In this document: positions 7,925 through 15,699 of the stretch, piece by piece
Layout of the letters: each line of letters starts with the position of its first letter
How positions within the stretch are numbered: position 1 is the stretch's first letter
Assembly (NCBI RefSeq): GCF_903645315.1
Contig: NZ_CAHJXL010000001.1
Span: 310,001-374,000 of the forward strand
Origin: Victivallis sp. Marseille-Q1083
GTDB taxonomy: Bacteria > Verrucomicrobiota > Lentisphaeria > Victivallales > Victivallaceae
Reading direction: 5' to 3'
Length of the DNA stretch: 64,000 bases
Made by a program: the position numbers and the translations under genes
The notes under the pieces: model-generated
Databases searched by the model: none
Told to the model about the DNA's origin: nothing
The model's input: the letters and a program-made list of their open reading frames with translations, nothing else

Positions 7925-10425
7925 TTGCCATGTGGAAGAACCGAATCCGCTTCAAGTTTGATGCATTCCTGCTGCTGTTACTGGCGGCAGCGGGACCGCT
8001 GCCCGGCGCCGAAGTGCTGTTCGACTTCGAGTCACCCGACGCGCTCGAGGCGTGGAAATGCAATACGCCGGACGGCGAATTGCAGCGTTCGACGGCACTG
8101 GCGGCAGCGGGGGATGCGGCGCTCTGTTTTACCACGCCGGCCTGGCGTCCCGGGGAGCATGACCAGCAATCGAGCTGGCCGTCGTTCGAAGCACGGGTAC
8201 CCCGGCCGGACTGGTCGAAATACGACCGGCTGGTCATCGAAGTATTCAACGACAGCGCCGCGACGATGCCGTTCAATGTCTTCCTCTGCGACTCGCAACG
8301 GCCGCTGCGGCAGGGAGCACGCTATCTCGATGCGATCGGCGCCTACGCCGCCAAGCAGTTGGTGCTGCCGCTGCCGGCGGCACTGGCGGACAAAGGCATC
8401 GATGGGCGGGATATCGCCGTGCTGCATTGCTACAGCGAGAACCCGCCGGCCGACCTGACCTTTTACCTTGACGCGATCACGCTGCTGGAACCGGGAGAAC
8501 CGCTGCCGGAAACATCTGCCGCCTATCGCCGGAAGACGAAAGAGTTGCTGCAGCAGCGGTTTGCCCGCCAATCGGCGGCGATCCGCGCGGAATTGACGGC
8601 TCTGGACGAGGAGCAACTGCCGCCGGCGGTGCGGAATTACTGGCTGGAACAGCGCGACGCTTATCTGGCGGAGCTGGAACTGGACGGCGATTGCGGCGAA
8701 GCTTTGATCGCCGAACTGCTCTCCGGGGTCCGCCGGCGGGCGCTTGTCCGGCAATACCGCACTTTGATGGATTTCGAAGCATACCGGACGGAATCGGGCT
8801 CGACCGCGCCCGATGTGGTGCTCGGCCGGGCCAGCTCAATGGAAAAAGTACTGCCGCAGGCGGCGAACTTCCAACCGGTGACCGGGCCACTGCGGTTGGC
8901 GGCAGCCCGCAACGAACGCGAAGCGTCGCAATTGATCGTTCTGCCGACCGGCAGCGATCTGGCCGGAGTAACGGTGACGGTATCGGCGTTGTCGGACGGC
9001 AGGCACGATTGGCCGGACGGCATCACCGTCATACCGGTCGGTTACGTGGAAACGAAGCAGACGCCGCCTTCCGGTTCGCCGTATCTCGGTTTCTGGCCGG
9101 ACGTACTGCTGCCGTTTCTGGACACGGTGCCGGTCCGCCGCGGCACGGCGCAGGCCTTCTGGCTGCGTCTCGCGGTGCCGGAAAATCAGCCGGCCGGCGA
9201 ATACCGCGGCGAGGCACGTGTCATCATCAACGGAAAAACTGCGTTCCAGGTGCCGTTGATCGTCACCGTATACGATTTCACTTTGCCGAAAGCCCTGCCG
9301 CTGGCGACGGCGATCACGTTTTTCGGCAAAGACATTCCGACGCCGGCAACGGCCGATATTCTGGCGCGCTGGCGCCAGAATCCGGATTACCCCGGCAACG
9401 CCTGGAAGCGTCACCGGCCGGAATGGGCGGCCATGCTGGCGGATTACGGCATCACCTATGACAGTCTGTATGAATACGCCGGCTGGGAACCGGACTTTGC
9501 CATTCTGGCCGAATTGAAAAAACAGGGCCGGCTCGGCAAGTTCAACCTGGGGTATTTCGGTCCGGCCAGCGACGACCCGGCCGACGACTACGGCATGCAG
9601 TCGACGCTCGAACGCCTCCGGTCGCGTTATCAACGGGCCAGGGAACTCGGCTTGCTGGACCATGCTTATTTGTACGGCTGCGACGAAGTCAAACCGGAGC
9701 TGTTCGAACGCGTCGAACGGGCGGCGGCGATCCTGAAGCGGGAATTTCCGGATGTGCCGCTGTTTACCACCGCCTACGACGAAAATTACGGACTGGACGG
9801 CCGGCTCGCTTCCTTCGACTGGTTCTGCCCTTTGACGCCGAAATACGATCCGGACAAGGCGGAGAAGGCCCGGCAGGCCGGCAAACAAGTCTGGTTTTAC
9901 ATCTGTCTGGCCCCGGTGACGCCATACGCGAACTTTTTCGTCGAATCACCGGCGATCGACGGCCGGCTGCTGCTCGGAGCGATGAGTGCCAAATACCGGC
10001 CGGACGGCTTCCTGTATTACCAGGTTTCGTTGTGGAACAATGAGAAACCGATCACCGCCGGTCCGTTCACCGACTGGGACCCGCGCAGCTTCCACGACTA
10101 TCACGGCGACGGCAGCTGGACCTGTCCGGGGCCGGACGGCACCCCGCTGGCGACGATCCGGCTGGAAAACTTCCGCGACGGATTGGAAGATTACGCCTAC
10201 GATCATTTGCTGCGCGAACGGCTGGCGGCAGTCAAGGCGGCCGGAATCGAAGCGGCGGAATGGATCGAGGCCGCCGAAACAGTCCTGGCGGTACCGGATG
10301 AAGTGGTCGCCTCGCTGACCCGCTATACCGATGATCCGGAAACGGTATACCGTTATCGCCACACCCTGGCGACGCTGATCGAACAGACTCCGCAACTCCC
10401 AACCCCGGGAAACCAATCAAAATGA
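7921..10425 (+). CDS. Secreted DUF4091 / GH123-like glycoside hydrolase
   Basis: An 834-residue protein. Residues ~14-30 form a signal peptide ([16 protein letters not shown]). A beta-sandwich, carbohydrate-binding-like region covers ~30-200, a helical linker ~200-290, and the DUF4091/GH123-type domains ~290-800. The strand [12 protein letters not shown] carries D588-E589, the acidic pair expected of GH123, whose founding members are beta-N-acetylgalactosaminidases using the substrate N-acetyl group. The DUF4091 signature [14 protein letters not shown] lies near the C-terminus. The GalNAc-type substrate is family knowledge only. ATG 7921 overlaps the prepilin stop; ATG 7930 is an alternative start. 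Its stop overlaps the next gene in the same way. Confidence 0.75.
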   Translation: MIAMWKNRIRFKFDAFLLLLLAAAGPLPGAEVLFDFESPDALEAWKCNTPDGELQRSTALAAAGDAALCFTTPAWRPGEHDQQSSWPSFEARVPRPDWSKYDRLVIEVFNDSAATMPFNVFLCDSQRPLRQGARYLDAIGAYAAKQLVLPLPAALADKGIDGRDIAVLHCYSENPPADLTFYLDAITLLEPGEPLPETSAAYRRKTKELLQQRFARQSAAIRAELTALDEEQLPPAVRNYWLEQRDAYLAELELDGDCGEALIAELLSGVRRRALVRQYRTLMDFEAYRTESGSTAPDVVLGRASSMEKVLPQAANFQPVTGPLRLAAARNEREASQLIVLPTGSDLAGVTVTVSALSDGRHDWPDGITVIPVGYVETKQTPPSGSPYLGFWPDVLLPFLDTVPVRRGTAQAFWLRLAVPENQPAGEYRGEARVIINGKTAFQVPLIVTVYDFTLPKALPLATAITFFGKDIPTPATADILARWRQNPDYPGNAWKRHRPEWAAMLADYGITYDSLYEYAGWEPDFAILAELKKQGRLGKFNLGYFGPASDDPADDYGMQSTLERLRSRYQRARELGLLDHAYLYGCDEVKPELFERVERAAAILKREFPDVPLFTTAYDENYGLDGRLASFDWFCPLTPKYDPDKAEKARQAGKQVWFYICLAPVTPYANFFVESPAIDGRLLLGAMSAKYRPDGFLYYQVSLWNNEKPITAGPFTDWDPRSFHDYHGDGSWTCPGPDGTPLATIRLENFRDGLEDYAYDHLLRERLAAVKAAGIEAAEWIEAAETVLAVPDEVVASLTRYTDDPETVYRYRHTLATLIEQTPQLPTPGNQSK

Positions 10426-11192
10426 AATTCATCTCTCACAAAGGCGAATCGTTCGCGGCGCCGGACAACTCGATGGCGGCATTCCGACTGGCGATCGACG
10501 GCAACAGCGACGGCCTTGAAACCGATATCCGGATCACCGCCGACAACGAAATCATCTGCTTCCATGATGATTTTTCCGGTTATCTGACCGGTCAGAACTG
10601 GTATATTCCGGAACGGACCTATGCCGAACTGCAAACCCTGGTGCTGAACGACAAGGAACCGGGACATTACCCGGCGGAACACATTCCGCGGCTGGCGGAA
10701 GTCCTCGCCATGTTGCGCCCCGGCCAGCTATTTTTCATCGAACTCAAAGGGCGGGAGCACCGGCTGCTGCCGCACCTGAAACGACTGCTGGATCATGCGG
10801 CGGTCGATCCGCGCCAACTGCGTTTCCTCGGATTCGACGGCATATTGCTGTACAAAGCCAAACAGTGGATGCCGGAAATCAAGACCCTGTGGCTGGCCGG
10901 CGACGGCAACCTCGGGCCGGGCATGCCGGAAACCCTGGAACTTCTGCGGCTGATCCGGGCCGACGGCGTCGACGCCGGCTGCAACGAACCGGCGATCAGC
11001 CGGAAATTCATCGCCGGATTGCGAAATGCCGGGTATGAATTCCACGTCTGGACCGTCGACGACATTCCCGGCGCAGAGCATTTCGTCGAACTGGGCGTCC
11101 AGTCGATCACCAGCAACCGGGCGCTGATGCTGCGCGACTATTTCCGGCGGCGGCCGGTTCACGCCGCCGAATCGACGATGGTCGCGGTCTAA
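10422..11192 (+). CDS. Glycerophosphodiester phosphodiesterase family protein
   Basis: A 256-residue TIM-barrel GDPD protein, which hydrolyses glycerophosphodiesters to glycerol-3-phosphate and an alcohol. Visible family residues: H6 in SHKGES (usually HRG), PDNSMAAF in place of PENT, E33 and D35 in LETDIRIT, and H48-D49 in FHDD, plus FFIELKG later. There is no signal peptide, so it should act in the cytoplasm. It overlaps the GH123-like gene by ATGA, so a phosphodiester or sugar product of the secreted enzyme might be its substrate; that is inference. A stem-loop follows at 11229-11264. Confidence 0.85.
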   Translation: MKFISHKGESFAAPDNSMAAFRLAIDGNSDGLETDIRITADNEIICFHDDFSGYLTGQNWYIPERTYAELQTLVLNDKEPGHYPAEHIPRLAEVLAMLRPGQLFFIELKGREHRLLPHLKRLLDHAAVDPRQLRFLGFDGILLYKAKQWMPEIKTLWLAGDGNLGPGMPETLELLRLIRADGVDAGCNEPAISRKFIAGLRNAGYEFHVWTVDDIPGAEHFVELGVQSITSNRALMLRDYFRRRPVHAAESTMVAV

Positions 11193-11228
11193 CGATTTTC
11201 CACTGCGGCAGACCGCCGGATTGGGCAT

Positions 11229-11264
11229 TTCCGGAACCGGCAGGCTTGCGGGCCGGCTCCGGAA
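11229..11264. terminator. Stem-loop after the GDPD gene, possible terminator
   Basis: TTCCGGAACCGGC at 11229-11241 pairs with GCCGGCTCCGGAA at 11252-11264 (13 pairs, one mismatch, 10-base loop). No U-run follows, so it may be an RNA-stability hairpin instead. Confidence 0.4.
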
Positions 11265-11339
11265 GTTGTTCCGGTCGACATGTCAACCGCTCGCGCAGCT
11301 TTTGAGCAATTACAATGCATTTCATTCACAGGAAAAATC

Positions 11340-12467
11340 ATGGCAATGGAGAAAACCTACCGGATCGACTTTGAGACGCTGGAGCGTTTCATGCGTGAAG
11401 TTTTCGAAAAGAGCGGCGTCCCGGCCGCCGATGCGGCAATCTGCGCCGACGTATTGATCACGGCGGACAAGCTGGGCATCGATTCGCACGGCATCGGCCG
11501 CCTCAAACCGATCTATTACGACCGGATCAAAGCCGGCATACAGCAGCCGGTCACCCGGTTTGAAATCGTCCGCGAAAGCCCGACCACTGCAGTCATCGAC
11601 GGCCACGACGGCATGGGCCAGGTCATCGCCAGACAGGCGATGCAGTTGGCGATCGACAAAGCAAAACAGTACGGCATGGGGATGACGGCGGTGCGCAATT
11701 CGACCCATTACGGCATCGCCGGCTATTATGCATTGATGGCGGCCGAACACGGCATGATCGGCATGACCGGCACCAACGCCCGGCCGTCGATCGCCCCGAC
11801 TTTCGGCGTCGAAAACATGCTCGGCACCAACCCGTTGACCTTCGGCATGCCGACCGACGAACCGTTTCCATTCCTGCTCGACTGCGCCACCAGCATTTCG
11901 CAGCGCGGCAAGATCGAAGTGTACGCCCGCGCCGGCAGGGAACTGCCGCCCGGCTGGGTGATCGGCGAGGACGGCCGAACCCGCACCGATACCGAACAGA
12001 TCCTGATCGACCTGGTCAAGGGCAAAGCGGCGTTGACGCCGCTCGGCGGCATCGGCGAGGAACACGGCGGCTACAAGGGTTACGGTTACGCGACGGTGGT
12101 CGAAATCCTGTCGGCGGCGCTGCAGCAGGGCAGTTTCCTCAAGGGGTTGCTCGGTTTCAACGCCGACGGCGGCAAACGGCCTTATCACCTGGGACACTTC
12201 TTCCTGGCAATCAACATCGAATGCTTCACCGGCCTGGACACTTTCAAAAAGACCGCCGGCGATATTCTGCGCGAATTGCGCGCCTCGCGCCGGGCGCCCG
12301 GCCAGCCGCGCATCTACACCGCCGGAGAAAAGGAGTACCTGAATTATCAACGGCGCTTGAAAGAAGGCGTCCCGGTCAATCCGGCTTTACAGAAGAACAT
12401 CCGCACCCTGGTCGCCGAACTGGATTTGAAAGGCTACGATTTCGAGTTTCTACAAGAACAGGAATGA
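11340..12467 (+). CDS. Malate/L-lactate/ureidoglycolate dehydrogenase family oxidoreductase
   Basis: A 375-residue NAD(P)-dependent enzyme of the Ldh_2 family (malate, sulfolactate, ureidoglycolate and 2,3-diketogulonate reductases). The family blocks are clear: DKLGIDSHGIGRL near the N-terminus, VRNSTHYGIAGYYALMA, TNARPSIAPTFG, LGTNPLTFGMP and EEHGGYKGYGYATVVEIL. The 2-oxoacid substrate cannot be read from sequence. I chose ATG 11340 (AGGAAAAATC precedes it); MAMEK gives a second ATG two codons later. It is separated from the GDPD gene by 147 bases and a stem-loop, so it may have its own transcript; sugar-acid metabolism fits the region. Confidence 0.88.
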   Translation: MAMEKTYRIDFETLERFMREVFEKSGVPAADAAICADVLITADKLGIDSHGIGRLKPIYYDRIKAGIQQPVTRFEIVRESPTTAVIDGHDGMGQVIARQAMQLAIDKAKQYGMGMTAVRNSTHYGIAGYYALMAAEHGMIGMTGTNARPSIAPTFGVENMLGTNPLTFGMPTDEPFPFLLDCATSISQRGKIEVYARAGRELPPGWVIGEDGRTRTDTEQILIDLVKGKAALTPLGGIGEEHGGYKGYGYATVVEILSAALQQGSFLKGLLGFNADGGKRPYHLGHFFLAINIECFTGLDTFKKTAGDILRELRASRRAPGQPRIYTAGEKEYLNYQRRLKEGVPVNPALQKNIRTLVAELDLKGYDFEFLQEQE

Positions 12468-12561
12468 GGCATTGAAAACCGGCGGCCGCCCGACCAACCT
12501 GACGGCGAGCCGCCCCCTCCCCAAAAACCGGCAAACGGCGTTCCTGCCGCTTTCTTCCCGC

Positions 12562-12589
12562 TTGCAAAGTCTCCGGCTGCAATTATATT
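12562..12589 (+). promoter_or_regulatory. Promoter of the flavin-type oxidase gene
   Basis: TTGCAA at 12562-12567, 16-base spacer, TATATT at 12584-12589. It lies 45 bases before the ATG at 12634. Confidence 0.5.
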
Positions 12590-12633
12590 CAGGGATCCGA
12601 TCGACACAATCAACCAGACAAAGGCAATCAACG

Positions 12634-13053
12634 ATGAAAGATCCGGAACAAACCATCGGCAAATTGATCGACAGCCAGGGCGTCGCCTTCCTCTCCTCGC
12701 TCGATGAAGACGGTTTCCCCAACACCAAAGCGATGCTGCCGCCACGCAAGCGGGAAGGAATCAGGGTTTTCTACTTTTCCACCAACACCTCCTCGCTGCG
12801 CGTCTCCCAGTATCGCGCCAATCCGAAAGGCTGCCTTTACTTCTGCGACCGGCGTTTCTTTCGCGGCGTCATGCTGCGCGGCAGGGTGGAAGTGCTGACC
12901 GATGATGCCAGCAAAGCGATGATCTGGGAAGAAGGCGATACCAGGTATTATTCACAGGGAGTCGCCGACCCGGATTACTGTGTGCTGAGGTTCACCGCCG
13001 GCGACGGACGCTATTACTCGCATTTCCACTCCGAAAATTTTCCAATCCCCTGA
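12634..13053 (+). CDS. Pyridoxamine 5'-phosphate oxidase-like flavin-binding protein
   Basis: A 139-residue small split-barrel protein of the PNPOx-like/general stress protein 26 type, which binds FMN, FAD or F420. It begins with a short helix (QTIGKLIDSQGVAFLSSLDEDGFPNTKAM), followed by FYFSTNTSSLRVSQYRANPKG and CLYFCDRRFFRGVMLRGRVEV, the usual strand order. I chose ATG 12634 because it lies just downstream of a promoter and gives the family length. A specific substrate cannot be assigned; many such proteins are reductases of small molecules or redox sensors. It is monocistronic: a promoter is in front and a gene-free region is behind. Confidence 0.8.
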   Translation: MKDPEQTIGKLIDSQGVAFLSSLDEDGFPNTKAMLPPRKREGIRVFYFSTNTSSLRVSQYRANPKGCLYFCDRRFFRGVMLRGRVEVLTDDASKAMIWEEGDTRYYSQGVADPDYCVLRFTAGDGRYYSHFHSENFPIP

Positions 13054-13095
13054 GGCCTCCGGCCGAAATGTTTGACGGAATCGGCAATTCAAAGC

Positions 13096-13190
13096 AAAAA
13101 AAGAAAGCAGGTAGTATTTTCTCTACTGAAAACTTAAATTAAGGCCTTGCGGCCCCGATGCATTATTGTTCAGAGAATAACCTGCTTTCT
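13096..13190 (-). ncRNA. Candidate rod-shaped small RNA with its own promoter and U-tail
   Basis: Read on the minus strand, AGAAAGCAGGT at the 5' end (13190-13180) pairs perfectly with ACCTGCTTTCT at the 3' end (13112-13102), which runs straight into seven T. The stem continues inward with small bulges (TATT/AATA, CTCT/AGAG, GAA/TTC) and is capped by GGCC-GCAA-GGCC, a GNRA-type tetraloop. A promoter lies just upstream (13198-13225), placing the start at about 13190. The element has 5'/3' end pairing like SRP or 6S RNA but lacks their conserved motifs. The rest of the 13054-13584 gap holds no gene I can support. Confidence 0.5.
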
Positions 13191-13197
13191 ATAATTT

Positions 13198-13225
13198 ACT
13201 ATAACCAGTGCCGGGATAAATGCAA
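13198..13225 (-). promoter_or_regulatory. Promoter of the candidate small RNA
   Basis: On the minus strand: TTGCAT (13225-13220), 16-base spacer, TATAGT (13203-13198). The predicted start is 7-8 bases on, at the first base of the RNA stem. Confidence 0.45.
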
Positions 13226-13496
13226 ATTTTTTTTGATCATTTATTTTCGGTAAATTTTTCATTTTAACGGAACAAATGAAGCGAATTCCGGTCTATAAAA
13301 ACGTTACACTTTCTTCTTCTTCAAAAAGCTTCAATGACATTCCCGGGTATGCGCTCATGATTTCGACCGACTTCGCCGATGGCCGAAACCAGGCGATACC
13401 GGCGCGACGCGGGGCGGATGCTCGCCGATGCGGGCTATGTTTGATCCCTCAAAGTGGCAGTGCGCTAAAAAATTCTTAATTTCTTTCGACAGGGGA

Positions 13497-13525
13497 TTGA
13501 CATTTTTCTGAAATTTTGCTATAAT
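13497..13525 (+). promoter_or_regulatory. Perfect-consensus sigma-70 promoter of the GntR/LacI-type regulator gene
   Basis: TTGACA at 13497-13502, 17-base spacer, TATAAT at 13520-13525, with TGC before the -10 (extended -10) and GGGG two bases before the -35. The ATG is 60 bases downstream. Confidence 0.85.
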
Positions 13526-13541
13526 TCTCTTCATGGGATAT

Positions 13542-13571
13542 CGATACAGATCAATACAAAGCAATACAACC
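13542..13571. repeat. Three tandem 10-base repeats (CRATACARRN) in the regulator leader
   Basis: CGATACAGAT, CAATACAAAG and CAATACAACC follow each other without a gap, so ATACA recurs once per helical turn on the same face of the DNA. They lie between promoter and start codon. An array of sites for the downstream regulator is likely. Confidence 0.5.
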
Positions 13572-13584
13572 CGAATTTCACACT

Positions 13585-14688
13585 ATGACCATTTTGAACG
13601 AAGCCAAAACCCGATACGAAATCGTCACCGAAAAGCTGAAATCAGAGGTTCTCGCCCTCCCTCCGGCCGGCAAACTGCCGCCGATCCGTTCCTTGATGGA
13701 ACGCTTCTGCGTCAGCCAGGCCACCCTGGACCGCAGTTTGAGCCGGCTGTGTAAGCAAGGCGTGCTCGAGCGCATCAGCGGCCGGGGATACTTCCGCAGT
13801 GTCAATGCGGTCAACAAACCGTTGCGCATCGACTTTTGCTTCTTCTTGAAAAAAGACGAAATCAGCAATCCGCTGTACAGCATGATCACCAATTTTCTGC
13901 TGCAGGAGATGTACCGGCGCAATTGCTTCACCAATATCCTGGCCTACGGCGATTTCGACGGTCTTTCCGGTTTCCGGGAATTGATCATGCACAACAATCC
14001 GGATACGCTGATCCTGCTGGGCTGCACGAACGTTACCTTTCTACATCTGCTGCGCGCCCAGGGATTGCCCTTCCTGCAACTCTATCCGAATTGCCTCGAA
14101 GAGAGCGCCGCCGCCTACATCATCGACAACCACGATGCCATGCGGCAGATCGTCGGCCACCTGTTTCAACTGGGCCATCGCCGCATCGCCCTGCTGCACG
14201 GCCAGGGGTACGACGGCTGGCAGATGCTCGACCAGCAGGAGCGCATCGACTCCTATTATGCCGCTATGCTGGCGAACAATCTGCCGGTCAGCGGCCACCT
14301 GGTCCGTTTCGGCGGCTTCGCTCCGCAGAGCGGCTATCAGGCGGCCTACAAGTTGCTGCTGCCCCGCCATTCCCGTCCCACTGCGATCATCGGCAACGAT
14401 TACAACGCGCCGGGCATTTATCAGGCCGCCGCGAAGCTGGGACTGAAGATTCCGGAGGATTTGAGTGTGGTCGGCTTCGACGGCCTGCCGCAAAGTCAAC
14501 TCCTGCATCCTTGTCTGACGACGATCGACATTCGCTGGCAGGATACCATGCGGCGTATCGCCGACCATGCCATTCAAATGGCCCGGTCCGGCATGCAGGA
14601 CAGCGATATTTTTCGGACCGAGGTCGTTCTTACGCCCGGCAGTTCCACCGGACCGGCCCCAACGGATACTCAACTCAAGCAGCAATAG
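13585..14688 (+). CDS. GntR-type DNA-binding / LacI-type sensor transcription regulator
   Basis: A 367-residue regulator with a GntR winged helix at residues ~8-75 (KLPPIRSLMERFCVSQATLDRSLSRL, wing RISGRGYF) joined to a LacI/GalR-like effector domain. The latter shows GHLFQLGHRRIALLHGQG, TAIIGNDYNAPGIYQAAAKLGL and PEDLSVVGFDGLP, the last being the usual LacI-family 'vPeDisvvGFDd' block. It should bind a sugar and control the prepilin-like and glycosidase genes downstream. It is driven by a consensus promoter with tandem repeats in the leader that may be its own binding sites. It is followed by a 205-base spacer with duplicated segments. Confidence 0.85.
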   Translation: MTILNEAKTRYEIVTEKLKSEVLALPPAGKLPPIRSLMERFCVSQATLDRSLSRLCKQGVLERISGRGYFRSVNAVNKPLRIDFCFFLKKDEISNPLYSMITNFLLQEMYRRNCFTNILAYGDFDGLSGFRELIMHNNPDTLILLGCTNVTFLHLLRAQGLPFLQLYPNCLEESAAAYIIDNHDAMRQIVGHLFQLGHRRIALLHGQGYDGWQMLDQQERIDSYYAAMLANNLPVSGHLVRFGGFAPQSGYQAAYKLLLPRHSRPTAIIGNDYNAPGIYQAAAKLGLKIPEDLSVVGFDGLPQSQLLHPCLTTIDIRWQDTMRRIADHAIQMARSGMQDSDIFRTEVVLTPGSSTGPAPTDTQLKQQ

Positions 14689-14809
14689 AAAGGAGGTTGC
14701 CGCTCAAGAACGTCTTTCCAATTGTCCGGTACCGGCGGCACCACAACGCGGGTTGTCCGGTACCGGCGGCCAAGCAGCAATACCACAACACTAGAAAGGA
14801 GGTTGCCGC
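14686..14809 (+). repeat. Two interleaved direct repeats between regulator and prepilin-like gene
   Basis: TAGAAAGGAGGTTGCCGC occurs at 14686-14703 and 14792-14809. TTGTCCGGTACCGGCGGC occurs at 14722-14739 and 14753-14770. The first unit carries a strong Shine-Dalgarno sequence but no gene follows either copy closely (the prepilin ATG is at 14894). The block looks like a local duplication of the regulator's 3' end. Confidence 0.7.
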
Positions 14810-14893
14810 AACGTCTCAAGTTTCCAAGCGGGATTGGAATTTTCCGTTATTATTTTTTCGTCTCAACAACATCCAAGTGGAAAGGAAAAGAAA

Positions 14894-15595
14894 ATGAAAA
14901 GAAGTTTCACATTGATAGAACTTCTCGTTGTAATTGCTATTATTTCCATTCTTGCCAGCATGTTATTGCCGGCGCTCGGCAAGGCCAAAGCCAAGGCACA
15001 GGCCATCAAATGTGTCAGCAATCAAAAGCAATTGTGCCTGGGGATGACGATGTACAGCGGCGACAACGGCGATTGGCTCCCCGACCTGCGTGGGCCGAAA
15101 AATTCTTACGGCAATTATTGGAGCTGGGTCGGCGTCGTCGTCCCGTACCTCGGCGGCACGCCGAAAGAAGGCGGCATGCTCGGCGACGTTGTTCCGGCCG
15201 GATTGTTTTTCTGCCCATCGGCCACTCCGCAAGCGGAAAAAGTGAGTGAAGCCTGGCATTCCACCTATGGAGCACTGGCCGACCTGTTGTCCCACAAACT
15301 CTCTTCCGCAGCGCAACCGTCCCGGTTGCTGATGCTGACCGATTACGGCAAGGATGCCGCCTGGGGGACCGGCGCTAACTACAAGTGGTATCCAGCCTGG
15401 GCGCGCATTCACAGCCAGAAGGACCACCACACCGCCACCAACCCGCACGGCACCAACGGCATCTTCGGCATGACCGACGGCCATGTCGAGAGCAAAAGCT
15501 ATTTGCAGTTCGCCAGCCCCACTGTCGCCGCCGAACGCCTCTGGGACGGCACCAAGAACGATGTCTGGTATATGTGGACCTATACGACCAATTAA
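14894..15595 (+). CDS. Prepilin-like protein with N-terminal methylation motif
   Basis: A 233-residue paralogue of the other prepilin-like proteins here. MKRS precedes [12 protein letters not shown], so the -1 residue is Ser. The helix ends [14 protein letters not shown], the conserved Cys follows in IKCVSNQKQ, and a second is in FFCPSATP. Near the C-terminus HTATNPHGTNGIFGMTDGH gives His/DG residues of the H-X9-DG region (H-GTNGIFGMT-DG, nine residues between). The start is fixed by the methylation motif, with GGAAAGGAAAAG just before it. The N-terminal codons are AT-rich and differ from those of the paralogues, so the shared leader is kept by selection rather than by recent copying. A GH39-like gene follows. 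Confidence 0.83.
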   Translation: MKRSFTLIELLVVIAIISILASMLLPALGKAKAKAQAIKCVSNQKQLCLGMTMYSGDNGDWLPDLRGPKNSYGNYWSWVGVVVPYLGGTPKEGGMLGDVVPAGLFFCPSATPQAEKVSEAWHSTYGALADLLSHKLSSAAQPSRLLMLTDYGKDAAWGTGANYKWYPAWARIHSQKDHHTATNPHGTNGIFGMTDGHVESKSYLQFASPTVAAERLWDGTKNDVWYMWTYTTN

Positions 15596-15699
15596 CCGAA
15601 CTGAAATAAACGCGGGAACCGCGTCCGGCGCCCCTCCGGGAAGAAACGCCGGCACGATTCCGCCGCGCCGGATTTGCAAGCAATCAGAATGCAGGAAAA

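Noticed and set aside
13096-13190. SRP (4.5S) or 6S RNA as identity of the candidate small RNA
   Set aside because: The SRP core (GGAAGCAGC-type internal loop) and the open central bubble of 6S RNA are both absent, and the length is too short for 6S.
13276-13479. A 67-codon plus-strand frame before the GntR/LacI-type regulator
   Set aside because: No Shine-Dalgarno site, no promoter and a composition unlike a protein; it lies in a gap that otherwise holds regulatory DNA.
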